A stretch of DNA of 64,000 nucleotides from Streptomyces marianii (GTDB taxonomy: Bacteria; Actinomycetota; Actinomycetes; Streptomycetales; Streptomycetaceae): assembly GCF_005795905.1 (NCBI RefSeq), contig NZ_VAWE01000001.1, positions 3,072,501 through 3,136,500 of the forward strand, written 5' to 3'. Below the pieces are notes generated by a model, which was not told the origin of the DNA, searched no databases, and saw only the letters and a list, made by a program, of their open reading frames with translations. This document shows, piece after piece, positions 52,898 through 61,952 of this stretch (its first letter is position 1; each line of letters opens with the position of its first letter). The translations under genes and the position numbers were made by a program.

Positions 52898-53928
52898 TTC
52901 ACGGCCTCCTTCCCGGCCTTGCGGTCCTTGCCCTGCCGGGCGGCCGGCACCGCGCCGCCGTCCTCGGCGCCCTGCTCGGCGTGGCGGCCGGTCAGGGAGA
53001 TGAAGACATCGTCGAGGGTCGGGCGGCGCAGACCGATGTCGTCGATCTCGATGCCGGCGGCGTCCAGTTCGCGGATCACCTCGGCGAGCAGCTTGGCCCC
53101 GCCGGTCACCGGGACCGTGAGCCTGCGGGTGTGCTCCTCGACCGCGATGTCGCCTGCGGCCGCTCCTTCCGCGCCGAAGCGGCGGAGGATGCCGCGGGCC
53201 GGGGCGATCTCGTCGGGCCGGTGGACGACGACCTCGACGCGCTCGCCACCGGTACGGGCCTTGAGCTGGTCCGCGGTGCCCCGGGCGATGACCTTGCCGT
53301 GGTCGACGACGCAGATGTCGTCGGCCAGATGGTCGGCCTCCTCCAGGTACTGCGTGGTCAGCAGCAGGGTCGTACCGCCGCCGACGAGCTCCTTGATGAC
53401 CTCCCACAGGGCCTGCCGGTTGCGGGGGTCGAGACCGGTCGTGGGCTCGTCCATGAACATCACGGGCGGTGAGACGACGAGCGCGGCGGCGAGGTCGAGG
53501 CGCCGGCGCATGCCGCCGGAGTAGGTCTTGGCGGGGCGGTCGGCGGCGTCGGCGAGGTTGAAGCGCTCCAGCAGCTCGTCCGCCCTGGCCTTCGCGGCCC
53601 TGGCTTTCATCTGGTAGAGCCGGCCGACCATCTGCAGGTTCTCGCGGCCGGTCAGGTACTCGTCGACCGCGGCGAACTGCCCGGAGAGCCCGATCGACCG
53701 CCGGACTTCGTTGGGGTTCTGGAGGACGTCGACGCCCGCCACGACGGCCCTGCCGCTGTCGGGGCGGAGCAGGGTGGTCAGGACGCGCACGGCGGTGGTC
53801 TTGCCCGCGCCGTTCGGGCCGAGGAGCCCGAGGACGGTGCCCTCGGGAACATCGAGATCAACTCCGTCCAGAGCCCTTACCTCGCCGAAGGTCTTGACCA
53901 GACCCTCGGCGTAAATGGCGCCTGGCAT
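52894..53928 (-). CDS. DrrA-type ABC transporter ATP-binding protein
   Basis: The 344-residue ATPase has Walker A G-P-N-G-A-G-K-T-T near residue 37, Q-loop S-G-Q-F-A-A-V-D-E, signature Y-S-G-G-M-R-R-R-L-D near 138, Walker B V-M-F-M-D-E-P-T-T-G-L-D, and the drug-exporter C-terminal domain (T-L-D-D-V-F-I-S-L-T-G). It is the first gene of the two-gene operon. The substrate is unknown. Confidence 0.9.
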   Translation of the reverse strand: MPGAIYAEGLVKTFGEVRALDGVDLDVPEGTVLGLLGPNGAGKTTAVRVLTTLLRPDSGRAVVAGVDVLQNPNEVRRSIGLSGQFAAVDEYLTGRENLQMVGRLYQMKARAAKARADELLERFNLADAADRPAKTYSGGMRRRLDLAAALVVSPPVMFMDEPTTGLDPRNRQALWEVIKELVGGGTTLLLTTQYLEEADHLADDICVVDHGKVIARGTADQLKARTGGERVEVVVHRPDEIAPARGILRRFGAEGAAAGDIAVEEHTRRLTVPVTGGAKLLAEVIRELDAAGIEIDDIGLRRPTLDDVFISLTGRHAEQGAEDGGAVPAARQGKDRKAGKEAVK

Positions 53929-54217
53929 GTAGGTACTCCCAGTCAGGTGGTGGCGGTGGTGCTTACCGTTCGCTCACTTCAGGCGATTGCTGCGCAAGCT
54001 TAGATTTCGCCAACCGCCGGCGCAGGCGAATTTACGGCCCGGGCCGAACCGTAACGCGATACATCGCGACCCACAACCCTCGCGGCACCCGGCCCCGTCG
54101 CGGGAACCCGTCGCGCCTGCGCCCGCGCGTCGCCGGACGGCCGCCGGGCGGGCGCGCAACGGCACGGCCGCGTACACGGCCGCCGGTCAGCCGGGCCGCG
54201 TGGTAGCCCGCCGCCGG
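53929..54217. other. promoter region of the ABC operon plus ilvA 3' flank
   Basis: No gene is seen. The left part should hold the promoter of the ABC operon; the right part contains the tandem repeat overlapping the ilvA end. Confidence 0.4.
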
Positions 54218-54241
54218 TCAGCCGGCCGCGTGGTAGCCCGC
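54181..54241. repeat. two tandem about-30-bp repeats at the ilvA 3' end
   Basis: 54181-54211 and 54212-54241 are the same sequence apart from one extra G. The right copy includes the last codons and stop of ilvA; the left copy is a downstream duplicate. Confidence 0.8.
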
Positions 54242-55447
54242 ATCCCGGAGTGCCGCAGCGACCTCCGCACAGTGCTCCGGCCCCTTCGTCTCCAGATGGA
54301 GCTCCACCTCGACCTCCGTCAGACCGAGCCGGGGATCCGTCCGCACGTGTCCCACGTCCAGAACGTTCGCATCCGCCACCGACAACACCCCCAGCAGCGT
54401 CGCCAGCGCCCCCGGCCGGTCCGGCAGGGGGAGCCGCAGCGACAGGTAGCGGCCCGCGGCGGCCATTCCGTGGCGCAGGACGCGCTGCATCAGCAGCGGG
54501 TCCACGTTGCCGCCCGACAGCACCGCCACCACCGGCCCCTCGAACACCTCCGGGTCGGTCAGCAGCGCGGCGACGGGACTCGCACCCGCCGGCTCGACCA
54601 CCAGCTTCGCCCGCTCCAGACACAGCAGGAGCGCCGAGGCGAGCGCGTCCTCGGAGACCGTGCGCACGTCGTCGACCAGCTCCTCGACGAGCGCGAACGG
54701 GACGTCCCCCGGCCGCCCCACCTTGATGCCGTCCGCCATCGTCACCGGGGACTCGACCGACACCGGACGCCCCGCGGCGAGCGACGGCGGGTACGCCGCC
54801 GACCCCTCCGCCTGGACCCCGATCAGCTTCACATCGGGCCGCAGCGCCTTCACCGCCACCGCGATACCCGCGACGAGACCGCCGCCGCCGACCCCGACGA
54901 CGATCGTCCGCACCTCCGGGCACTGCTCGAGGATCTCCAGCCCCACCGTGCCCTGCCCGGCGATGATGTCCGGGTGGTCGAAGGGATGGATGAAGACGGC
55001 ACCGGTTTCGTGCGCGTACTCCTGCGCCGCGGCCAGTGTCTCGTCGACGACATGGCCATGCAGCCTCACATCGGCGCCGTAGTCACGGGTCGCGGCGACC
55101 TTCGGCAGCGGAGCCCCCTTCGGCATGAAGACCGTGGAGTGCACACCGAGCAGCGAGGAGGCGAGCGCGACGCCCTGCGCATGGTTGCCCGCCGACGCCG
55201 CGACGACGCCGGCCGCCCGCTCCTCGGGGCGCAGCCCCGAGATCCGCACATAAGCGCCGCGCAGCTTGAACGACCCCGTCCGCTGGAGGTTCTCGCACTT
55301 CAGGTGCACCGGAGCCCCGACCAGGCCCGACAGGTGGCGGCTGCCTTCCATCGGCGTCAGCCGCGCGACGCCGGAGAGCATCTTCTGGGCACCCCGCACG
55401 TCGTCGAGGATGACCGGGTGAAAGGGGCCAGTGGTACGGAAGCTCAT
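54218..55447 (-). CDS. ilvA: threonine ammonia-lyase (threonine dehydratase)
   Basis: The 409-residue PLP enzyme deaminates threonine to 2-oxobutyrate, the first step to isoleucine. The PLP Lys is in R-T-G-S-F-K-L-R-G-A near residue 61, the phosphate-binding G-G-G-G-L near residue 190, with S-A-G-N-H-A-Q-G. The C-terminal ACT domain (about 330-409) fits allosteric control. It is of the shorter TdcB-like length with a single ACT domain. Confidence 0.92.
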   Translation of the reverse strand: MSFRTTGPFHPVILDDVRGAQKMLSGVARLTPMEGSRHLSGLVGAPVHLKCENLQRTGSFKLRGAYVRISGLRPEERAAGVVAASAGNHAQGVALASSLLGVHSTVFMPKGAPLPKVAATRDYGADVRLHGHVVDETLAAAQEYAHETGAVFIHPFDHPDIIAGQGTVGLEILEQCPEVRTIVVGVGGGGLVAGIAVAVKALRPDVKLIGVQAEGSAAYPPSLAAGRPVSVESPVTMADGIKVGRPGDVPFALVEELVDDVRTVSEDALASALLLCLERAKLVVEPAGASPVAALLTDPEVFEGPVVAVLSGGNVDPLLMQRVLRHGMAAAGRYLSLRLPLPDRPGALATLLGVLSVADANVLDVGHVRTDPRLGLTEVEVELHLETKGPEHCAEVAAALRDAGYHAAG

Positions 55448-55595
55448 GACAGCAAGTCTCGCAGCTCAGCGGCGCGACGGCCGCCCCGGGAATCCGGGCG
55501 TCCACAGGTTTCCCCAGGGCCGGTACGCACCCGCCCGGCTGCGCGTACTCTGTCCCCCACCAACCGACCACCGCACGAGAGAGCCCCCCGTAGCC

Positions 55596-56108
55596 ATGCC
55601 CACATCTCAGGACATGACGACTGATCTTGACGCCGGTCTCCTCGACGCCCTCCAGCACCAGGTGGCCGTCTTCGCGCGCAGAGCCGAGCAGACGCGGCTG
55701 GGCGGCGTCGGCCAGGTCCGCAACTCGATGGACCGCGCCGCCTATCTCCTGCTCAACCGGCTCGACCAGGAAGGCCCGATGGGCGTCAAGGCCCTCGCGG
55801 CGGGCATGGGCATCGACTCCTCGACCGTCACCCGCCAGGTCGCGCCGCTCGTCGACACCGGCCTGGTGAAGCGCACGTCCCACCCGGAGGACGGCCGCGC
55901 CGTCGTGCTGCAGCTGTCTCCCCGCGGCCTGGCCCGCCTGGAGGAGGTCCGCTCCTCGCGCCGCGAACTCATGGCCAAGGTGACCGGCGGCTGGACTCCG
56001 GAGGAGCGGGAATCGTTCTGCACCCTGCTCACCCGTTTCAACTCGGCGCTCTCCGCCCGGCAGGCCGGGCTGCCCGCCGAGGCGACGGAGGCGTCCCCGA
56101 CCTCTTGA
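55596..56108 (+). CDS. MarR-family transcriptional regulator
   Basis: The 170-residue regulator has a winged helix around residues 55-110 (G-V-K-A-L-A-A-G-M-G-I-D-S-S-T-V-T-R-Q-V, then D-G-R-A-V-V-L-Q-L-S wing). It starts at the ATG at 55596; an in-frame ATG 18 bp later is possible. It is divergent from ilvA. Confidence 0.85.
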   Translation: MPTSQDMTTDLDAGLLDALQHQVAVFARRAEQTRLGGVGQVRNSMDRAAYLLLNRLDQEGPMGVKALAAGMGIDSSTVTRQVAPLVDTGLVKRTSHPEDGRAVVLQLSPRGLARLEEVRSSRRELMAKVTGGWTPEERESFCTLLTRFNSALSARQAGLPAEATEASPTS

Positions 56109-56139
56109 CCGGGACCGCCGCCTGCCCTGATATGAGGAC

Positions 56140-56655
56140 GTGCGCGAGAGTCGGCAGTCCACACTCGCCGGCCGCGGCGCCCGCGAGTTCGAGGCATTCG
56201 TCGCGGGCGCCGGCGGCCGGCTGCTGCACGTCGCGGCCCTGCTGACCGCCGAGCCCTCCGGCCGGTGCCTCCGGGCACAGCGGCTGCTGCTCGACGCTCT
56301 GGCCCACATGTACGCGGAGTGGGACCGGCTGCGGGACGAGGATCCGTACGACCGCACCCGCCAGGAACTCGTCACCCGCTTCGCACGCAGCGCCTGGCGC
56401 CTGCACCGGCGCTCCCGCGTCCGGGACACCGGGGCGGAGCGCGGGGTGCTCGCCCGGCTCGGTCCGCAGGAGCGGCTCGTCGTGGTGCTGCGGCTGTACG
56501 AAGGCGTGCCCGAGGAACAGACGGCCGCGCTGCTGGGACTGCCGGTGGAGCGGGTCAGGACGATCGGCGCCCGCGCGGTGTCCCTGCTGCACAGCACCCG
56601 CCCGCCGCGGCTGCGCGCACCGAGCCGGACCGGCGACCGGGCGGACGCCCGATGA
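56140..56655 (+). CDS. ECF-sigma-factor-like protein
   Basis: The 171-residue protein has a region resembling sigma region 2 (degenerate) and a clear region-4 helix-turn-helix (L-G-P-Q-E-R-L-V-V-V-L-R-L-Y-E-G-V-P-E-E-Q-T-A-A-L-L-G) at about 105-150. It starts at a GTG after GAGGA. The following membrane-protein gene overlaps by 4 bp, as sigma/anti-sigma pairs often do. Confidence 0.7.
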   Translation: MRESRQSTLAGRGAREFEAFVAGAGGRLLHVAALLTAEPSGRCLRAQRLLLDALAHMYAEWDRLRDEDPYDRTRQELVTRFARSAWRLHRRSRVRDTGAERGVLARLGPQERLVVVLRLYEGVPEEQTAALLGLPVERVRTIGARAVSLLHSTRPPRLRAPSRTGDRADAR

Positions 56656-56900
56656 GCGGCCCGGAACGCAGGGAGGAGGAGGTGCGGCGGATGCTGGACG
56701 CGCCGCACCCGCTCGTACCGGCCGATCTGCACGTCCGGGCGGCGCACCGCGGCGCCCGGCTGCGCCGCCGACGCCGCACGCTCCACCACGTGGGGTGCGT
56801 ACTGCTGCTGGTGGCGATCGCCTTCGCAATGTGGGCGGTGGCCGTCGAGCCGTGGGTTGTACCGCCCTCGGCGACGACCCCGGAGATCGAGGGGTGGTGA
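56652..56900 (+). CDS. small single-pass membrane protein, possible anti-sigma-like partner
   Basis: The 82-residue protein has an acidic N-terminal cytoplasmic helix (R-R-E-E-E-V-R-R-M-L-D), an Arg-rich stretch, one membrane helix (about 47-66) and a short outside tail. It is translationally coupled to the sigma-like gene. It is too short for a standard ZAS anti-sigma domain and has no His/Cys motif. Confidence 0.6.
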   Translation: MSGPERREEEVRRMLDAPHPLVPADLHVRAAHRGARLRRRRRTLHHVGCVLLLVAIAFAMWAVAVEPWVVPPSATTPEIEGW

Positions 56901-56964
56901 GGGCCTCGCCGTCCGGATCTATCCTGGAACCAGCGGCGCAACGCCTCAGCACCAGGAGGTCGCC

Positions 56965-57156
56965 ATGACCAGGAAAGTTGCCGACTGCCGCAAGTTCCCC
57001 AGCGAGACGCAGTGCACCCTCACCATCTCGGGCGAGGAGGACGAGGTCCTGCGAGCCGCCACGGACCACGCCGTCTCCGTCCACGGTCACACCGAGTCGC
57101 CCGAACTCCGCGAGCAGATACGCGGAATGCTCGAGGACGAGAAGGTCAGCGCCTGA
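56965..57156 (+). CDS. DUF1059 small protein (63 aa)
   Basis: Starting after AGGAGG, it contains the family's C-R-K-F-P-S-E-x-x-C pair near residue 8 and a C-terminal helix (H-T-E-S-P-E-L-R-E-Q-I-R). DUF1059 proteins are small and possibly metal-binding. Function is unknown. Confidence 0.8.
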   Translation: MTRKVADCRKFPSETQCTLTISGEEDEVLRAATDHAVSVHGHTESPELREQIRGMLEDEKVSA

Positions 57157-57336
57157 CCCGTAGTCAGATCACTCGCGCAGCGGGACGGATCACGCGCACA
57201 AAAGGCCGACCGGGCACACGGGCCCCGGGCGCACGAGCCGGGACGTTCACCGCCGGCCGGGCAGGGGGCCGCGCGCCCGGCAGCGCGGGGGAGCACATGT
57301 CTCCAGGACTCCCCGGCCGGACCCGCGGCACGTCCG

Positions 57337-58485
57337 TCACCGGCCCAGTGCCTGCTGGAGGTCAGCCAGCAGATCGTCCGCCGACTCGATGCCCACCGAC
57401 AGCCGCACCAGGTCCGCCGGGACCTCCAGCGCGGAGCCGGCGACGCTGGCGTGCGTCATCCTGCCCGGGTGCTCGATCAGCGACTCGACACCGCCCAGGG
57501 ACTCACCGAGGGTGAACAGCCGGGCACGGTCGCAGACCTCGACGGCCGCCTCCTCGCCGCCCCGGACCTGGAACGAGACCATCCCGCCGAAGTTCTTCAT
57601 CTGCTTCGCCGCGATCTCGTGCCCCGGGTGCTCCTCCAGACCCGGGTACAGCACCCGCGTCACCCTCGGGTGGCCGCTGAGCATCTCCGCGACCCGCGCC
57701 GCGTTCTCGCTGTGGCGGTCCATGCGCACCGCGAGCGTCTTGATGCCCCGCAGCACGATCCACGAGTCGAAGGGCCCGGCCACCGCGCCCATCGCGTTCT
57801 GGTGGTACGCCAGTTCCTCGGCGAGACCGGCGTCGGCCGTGACCAGCGCCCCGCCGACCACGTCCGAGTGACCGCCCATGTACTTGGTGAGCGAGTGCAC
57901 GACCACGTCCGCACCGAGTGCGAGGGGCTGTTGCAGGTACGGGCTGGCGAAGGTGTTGTCCACGACGAGCTTCGCCCCGGCCGTGCGGGCGATGTCCGCG
58001 ACGGCGGCGATGTCGGTGATGCCGAGCAGCGGGTTGGACGGGGTCTCGACCCAGATCACCTTCGTACGGTCGGTGAGGGCGGCCCGCACCGACGCGGGGT
58101 CGGAGGTGTCCGCCACCGAGTACTCCACGCCCCAGCGCTGCACCACCTTGGCGAACAGCCGGAACGTTCCGCCGTAGGCGTCGTTCGGGATCACCACGTG
58201 GTCGCCGGGCACCAGCAGCGCGCGCAGCAGGCAGTCCTCCGCGGCGAGCCCGGAGGCGAACGCCAGGCCACGGCTGCCGCCCTCCAGCGCCGCGAGGTTC
58301 TCCTCCAGCGCCGTACGGGTCGGGTTGGCGCTGCGGCTGTACTCGTAACCGCCCCGCAGCCCGCCCACACCGTCCTGCTTGTAGGTGGACACCTGGTAGA
58401 TCGGCGGGACGACCGCCCCGGTCAGCGGGTCGGCGGTGTTGCCCGCGTGGATGGCGAGGGTCTCGAAACTGTGGTGGTCACTCAT
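57337..58485 (-). CDS. metB: cystathionine gamma-synthase
   Basis: The 382-residue Cys/Met-metabolism PLP enzyme has Y-S-R-S-A-N-P-T-R near residue 50 and the PLP Lys in V-V-H-S-L-T-K-Y-M-G-G-H-S-D-V near residue 200, plus G-G-V-E-S-L-I-E-H-P. It makes cystathionine from an activated homoserine and cysteine. The ATG at 58485 starts the conserved M-S-D-H-H-S-F-E-T-L-A-I-H-A-G. A close gamma-lyase role cannot be excluded. Confidence 0.9.
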   Translation of the reverse strand: MSDHHSFETLAIHAGNTADPLTGAVVPPIYQVSTYKQDGVGGLRGGYEYSRSANPTRTALEENLAALEGGSRGLAFASGLAAEDCLLRALLVPGDHVVIPNDAYGGTFRLFAKVVQRWGVEYSVADTSDPASVRAALTDRTKVIWVETPSNPLLGITDIAAVADIARTAGAKLVVDNTFASPYLQQPLALGADVVVHSLTKYMGGHSDVVGGALVTADAGLAEELAYHQNAMGAVAGPFDSWIVLRGIKTLAVRMDRHSENAARVAEMLSGHPRVTRVLYPGLEEHPGHEIAAKQMKNFGGMVSFQVRGGEEAAVEVCDRARLFTLGESLGGVESLIEHPGRMTHASVAGSALEVPADLVRLSVGIESADDLLADLQQALGR

Positions 58486-58568
58486 GCGACCCGAGGGTAG
58501 TCCCCCCGTCGGGCACCGGGGGCTCCCCGGCCGGTTCCCATCGCTCGGCCGTCCGGGACAATGGCCCC

Positions 58569-59675
58569 ATGGAGATTCTCTGGTTCCTGATCGCGCTGGG
58601 TCTGCTGGCCGCCGCGATCGGCCCGTTCGTGATGCGCCGCCGCCACGCCGTACGACAGGTCGCCCCCGGTTCACCGGACGCCGCCGACCCCGCCACCTAC
58701 GGATTCGTGCGCCAGGAGGAACTCGACCTGCGGCTGCCCGGGCCCGACCAGGACCTCCTCGACGTACTCGACCTGGTGCAGCGCACCCAGGACTGGCGGG
58801 CCGCGTCCCAGCTGCTCGCGGGCACCGATAAGGAGGGCGAGCAGCGCTGGCAGCGGGTGCAGGCGTTCGCGGGCGCCGCTTCGCTTGAGCTCCAGCACCA
58901 GCCCGGGACCGGCGGATCGTGGCTGCGCGCCTGGCGCGCGGAGTCGCCGAAGGACGCGGGCGGCGCCGCCGTCCACGCGGAGTTCCTGGTGCAGCAGGCC
59001 TGGCGGTCCTCCGGCGGAGCCGGCAGCGACGACTTCCGAATCATCCTGGAGGAGGCCCGCTCGGTGTGCGGGGAGGCCGCCCTGCTCGCGCCGGGCGACC
59101 CCGTCCCGTACATCACCGAGTTGGCCGTGGCCCGAGGGCTCGGCTACTCCCACGAGCAGTTCGACCAGGTGTGGGCCAAGGTGATCGACCGCGCGCCCGC
59201 GCACATGGGCGCCCACCTCGCGGCCCTGCACTACTGGTGCGAGAAGTGGCACGGCTCGCGGGAGGAGGCCGACCACTTCGCGACCACCTCGGCCGCCCGC
59301 GCGCCCCAGGGCTCGCTGCTGTCAGCCCTGCCGCTGTTCGCCGTGTACGAGCACCTGCCCGAGGTCAACCTGGTCTCCGGCTTCTACCAGAGCGCGGTCG
59401 TCACCAAGGCCGTGGAGGGTGCTCTGCACGCCGCGCACCACGCGCCGGCGAACGACCCGGTCCTCCCGCACGTCCGCCATCTGCTGATCTTCTTCCTGGT
59501 CAGGTCCGAGCGCTGGACCGAGGCCATGCACCAGCTGGTCTGCGTCGACGGCCACGTCGGCGCGCTGCCCTGGACCCACGGCAGCGACCCGGCCGGTGAG
59601 TACACGGTCTACCGGGCGCTCGCGGTCGCGGGCTACGAGGCGAACGGCGGCAGCCCCGCGACGCTGCCGCACTGA
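58569..59675 (+). CDS. membrane-anchored conserved protein of helical-repeat type
   Basis: The 368-residue protein has an N-terminal membrane helix (3-21) and a cytoplasmic helical region rich in Trp, His and Glu (W-R-A-A-S-Q-L-L-A-G near 76; H-Y-W-C-E-K-W-H-G near 218), with TPR-like spacing. It is a conserved Streptomyces gene between metB and msrA. Function is unknown. Confidence 0.7.
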   Translation: MEILWFLIALGLLAAAIGPFVMRRRHAVRQVAPGSPDAADPATYGFVRQEELDLRLPGPDQDLLDVLDLVQRTQDWRAASQLLAGTDKEGEQRWQRVQAFAGAASLELQHQPGTGGSWLRAWRAESPKDAGGAAVHAEFLVQQAWRSSGGAGSDDFRIILEEARSVCGEAALLAPGDPVPYITELAVARGLGYSHEQFDQVWAKVIDRAPAHMGAHLAALHYWCEKWHGSREEADHFATTSAARAPQGSLLSALPLFAVYEHLPEVNLVSGFYQSAVVTKAVEGALHAAHHAPANDPVLPHVRHLLIFFLVRSERWTEAMHQLVCVDGHVGALPWTHGSDPAGEYTVYRALAVAGYEANGGSPATLPH

Positions 59676-59816
59676 CGGCACGGAACTGCCACTCGGCCGG
59701 CCGCTCCGGGCCCGGGGGCCAGGGGCCCCATTGCGGGGCCACGCAAAAGGCAACGGGGAATCCCGCGGGCCCGGAATGCGTTCTGGGGGGTGCAACCACT
59801 CCCGGAGGAGATGCGC

Positions 59817-60485
59817 ATGTTCCTGAACCGCCGCGTCCCTGAGCTGCCCAACCCCGCCCAGGCCCTGCGCGGTCGCGAAACCCCCGAGTTCGACGTCCCC
59901 GCCCGCCACACCGTCCTCGGCAACCCGCTCCTCGGCCCCTACCCCGAGGGCCTGGCGGTCGCCGACTTCGGTCTGGGCTGCTTCTGGGGCGCCGAGCGCA
60001 CGTTCTGGCGGATCGGGGGCGTGTGGACCACGCTCGTCGGCTACCAGGGCGGCTACACCCCGAACCCGACGTACGAAGAGGTCTGCTCGGGCCTCACCGG
60101 CCACACCGAGGCCGTCCGCGTCGTGTACGACCCGTCGGTCGTCTCCTACGAGCAGCTGCTGAAGGTCTTCTGGGAGGCCCACGACCCGACCCAGGGCTTC
60201 CGCCAGGGCAACGACGTGGGCACCCAGTACCGCTCGGCGATCCACACCCACACACCGGCCCAGGCCGAGACCGCGGAGGCATCCCGCGTCGCGTACCAGA
60301 AGGTGCTGACGGGCGCGGGCCACGGCACGATCACGACGGAGATCCTGCCCGCGGAGGGCCGGGCCTTCTACCCGGCCGAGGGATACCACCAGCAGTACCT
60401 CGACAAGAACCCGGCGGGCTACTGCGGTATCGGAGGGACGGGCGTGTCCTGCCCGATCGGTGTGGCTCCGGCACACGACAAGTGA
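59817..60485 (+). CDS. msrA: peptide methionine sulfoxide reductase MsrA
   Basis: The 222-residue enzyme reduces methionine-S-sulfoxide. The catalytic G-C-F-W-G-A-E-R lies near residue 57 and the recycling Cys in [10 protein letters not shown] near residue 203. The start ATG at 59817 has GGAGGAG at the right distance; the ATG at 59811 abuts it and is less likely. The stop overlaps the next gene's GTG. Confidence 0.93.
   Translation: MFLNRRVPELPNPAQALRGRETPEFDVPARHTVLGNPLLGPYPEGLAVADFGLGCFWGAERTFWRIGGVWTTLVGYQGGYTPNPTYEEVCSGLTGHTEAVRVVYDPSVVSYEQLLKVFWEAHDPTQGFRQGNDVGTQYRSAIHTHTPAQAETAEASRVAYQKVLTGAGHGTITTEILPAEGRAFYPAEGYHQQYLDKNPAGYCGIGGTGVSCPIGVAPAHDK
60393..60445 (+). repeat. msrA tail repeat, copy 1
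   Basis: This 53-bp stretch encodes [17 protein letters not shown] of MsrA and recurs at 60827-60879 with a few substitutions. Confidence 0.85.
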
Positions 60486-61003
60486 GTCATGACCTCGCTC
60501 CCGAGCTGTGGCGGGACCGGCGGCCTTCGGGTCCGCCGGTCGCCGACACGTTCCGCAGCACATACCCGGACTGCCGGGTGCGTTTCCACAGCCTGCCCGG
60601 CTCGAAGCGCCACCCCGAGTCCGAGGACGAGTACGCGATCGCCCTGGACCGGTACAACACGATCCTCGACGAGTCGTTCACGGGCCTGGACGTGTTCGTG
60701 GTGACCATGGACTGGTCGACCACGCCGACCGGGCCCGCCGGCCTCCCCAGCCCTCGGGAGTCCTTGCACCGCGGCGGCGTTCACTGGTGGACCGAGGTGG
60801 ACCGGGAGGACCCCGACCCGGACCGGCAGTACCTCGACAAGAACCCGGCGGGCTGCTGCGGTATCCGAGGGACGGGTGTCGAGTTGAGTGCCCCCTCTGC
60901 GACCGACTGGGGGCGGTCGTGCCCGACCGGCCTCGCCTCGGCGCCTCCAGCCGACGACCCTGACCAGCAAGGAGCCACGGCCACCGTACGATCACGGCCA
61001 TGA
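60482..61003 (+). CDS. chimeric DUF3885-like protein with MsrA-derived tail
   Basis: It starts at a GTG overlapping the msrA stop (GTGA). Residues 1-114 follow the DUF3885 pattern ([33 protein letters not shown]). At residue 115 the sequence switches to a copy of the MsrA C terminus ([13 protein letters not shown]), then an unrelated end. The DUF3885 C-terminal part is missing, so the gene is probably a recombination product and may be non-functional. Confidence 0.7.
   Translation: MSHDLAPELWRDRRPSGPPVADTFRSTYPDCRVRFHSLPGSKRHPESEDEYAIALDRYNTILDESFTGLDVFVVTMDWSTTPTGPAGLPSPRESLHRGGVHWWTEVDREDPDPDRQYLDKNPAGCCGIRGTGVELSAPSATDWGRSCPTGLASAPPADDPDQQGATATVRSRP
60827..60879 (+). repeat. msrA tail repeat, copy 2
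   Basis: A displaced copy of 60393-60445 inside the DUF3885-like gene, in the same orientation and in frame. Confidence 0.85.
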
Positions 61004-61209
61004 TCCGACCAATCTCCGGGCCACCCTCGGCACGGCACCTCATCTGCTCCCTGGCAGCCGTGGTCCTGATAACCGTCGGCTGGTACGCCGCACAGCCTGT
61101 ATACACGGACTGCGTGTTCTTCGGAGGGCCGGACTACTCCTACGACGACGCGGTTGCCGACGGGCAGTGCCCGCCTTCCCAAATGCGTTGGGAGACCTGG
61201 ATCAGCTAG
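61000..61209 (+). CDS. small hypothetical protein (69 aa)
   Basis: The start overlaps the preceding stop by 4 bp. One hydrophobic segment (13-31) followed by an acidic, Tyr-rich outside part with two Cys suggests a membrane-anchored or secreted peptide. No family is recognised. Confidence 0.5.
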   Translation: MIRPISGPPSARHLICSLAAVVLITVGWYAAQPVYTDCVFFGGPDYSYDDAVADGQCPPSQMRWETWIS

Positions 61210-61248
61210 GCGGTCTCCGGCATCAGAATCGCGCCCATGGGAGTAGCC

Positions 61249-61647
61249 ATGACCACCTCCGCCGCTGGGCAACCGCTCATCCCCCGGCCGCCTGCCACGG
61301 TTGCCGCGCTGCGGCAGGCCGTGAGACAGATCGCGCCCGCCGCGCTCCCGGCCTTCACCCGCGAGCTGGACCAGGCCGCCGACCAGTCCAGGCAGGGTTC
61401 GGATCTGGCCCCGCTCCAGCGGTTCATCACCCAGTGGGCCGTCTACGTCCACATCCAACGTCAGCCCGGCCTCGCCGCCGACCTCCGGCGATGGGAGGAC
61501 ATGGCCGAGACGGGCGACGCGGCTCAGGCGCGACGGGCGGCATCCGAAATCGGCGTCATCCTGGACGAAGCACACGCGGTCATCGGTCTCCCGGCCCGGC
61601 GAGCGGGGGCCGGCGCTGGGAGTACGACCCCGATCACGACCATGTGA
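61249..61647 (+). CDS. DUF6247-family protein
   Basis: The 132-residue helical protein starts at M-T-T-S-A-A-G (a GTAGCC-type leader; an ATG 12 bp earlier is possible). It contains the family block F-T-R-E-L-D-Q-A ... L-Q-R-F-I-T-Q-W-A-V-Y-V. DUF6247 genes are usually followed by a RelE-like gene, as here, and may act as its antitoxin, although this is not established. Confidence 0.7.
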   Translation: MTTSAAGQPLIPRPPATVAALRQAVRQIAPAALPAFTRELDQAADQSRQGSDLAPLQRFITQWAVYVHIQRQPGLAADLRRWEDMAETGDAAQARRAASEIGVILDEAHAVIGLPARRAGAGAGSTTPITTM

Positions 61648-61871
61648 CGGGCGGCATTCCTGATCATGTGGTGGCGGAAGTGGAACGTCTGGTCGGCCAG
61701 CTTGTCGAACTCGCCGATACGGGCATCGACGTCAGCGGCCTCGGCAATGGACCGAGGCCGGGCGGACTGCGCCGAATGGACGCGGCCGGCGGCTGGTTCT
61801 ACTCCCTGGTGGCGCCGCGTGACCCGCTGATCATCGTGGTCCGTATCGTGCCGCCGTTCGCCGCGCTGTAG
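61644..61871 (+). CDS. partner protein of DUF6247 (RelE-like fold suspected)
   Basis: From GTG 61644 the product contains V-A-E-V-E-R-L-V-G-Q-L-V-E-L-A and ends G-W-F-Y-S-L-V-A-P-R-D-P-L-I-I-V-V-R-I-V-P-P-F, a small alpha/beta pattern with a R-R-M-D-A-A-G-G-W strand. Related proteins begin R-R-W-E-Y-D-P-D-H-D, which is present in frame just upstream (about 61612) without a start codon. The true start may thus be lost, or an upstream non-standard codon is used. Confidence 0.55.
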   Translation: MTGGIPDHVVAEVERLVGQLVELADTGIDVSGLGNGPRPGGLRRMDAAGGWFYSLVAPRDPLIIVVRIVPPFAAL

Positions 61872-61952
61872 GCGGACGCGCGGCCGGGCACTCCACTCAC
61901 CGGCAGATCCCGCTCGCCCTGCTCGTCCAGGATGCCGTATGCATCGTGACCG

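Noticed and set aside
56965..57156. DUF1059 protein as a member of the sigma-like operon
   Set aside because: It has its own ribosome-binding site and a 64-bp gap, and no functional link is visible, so I list it as separate.
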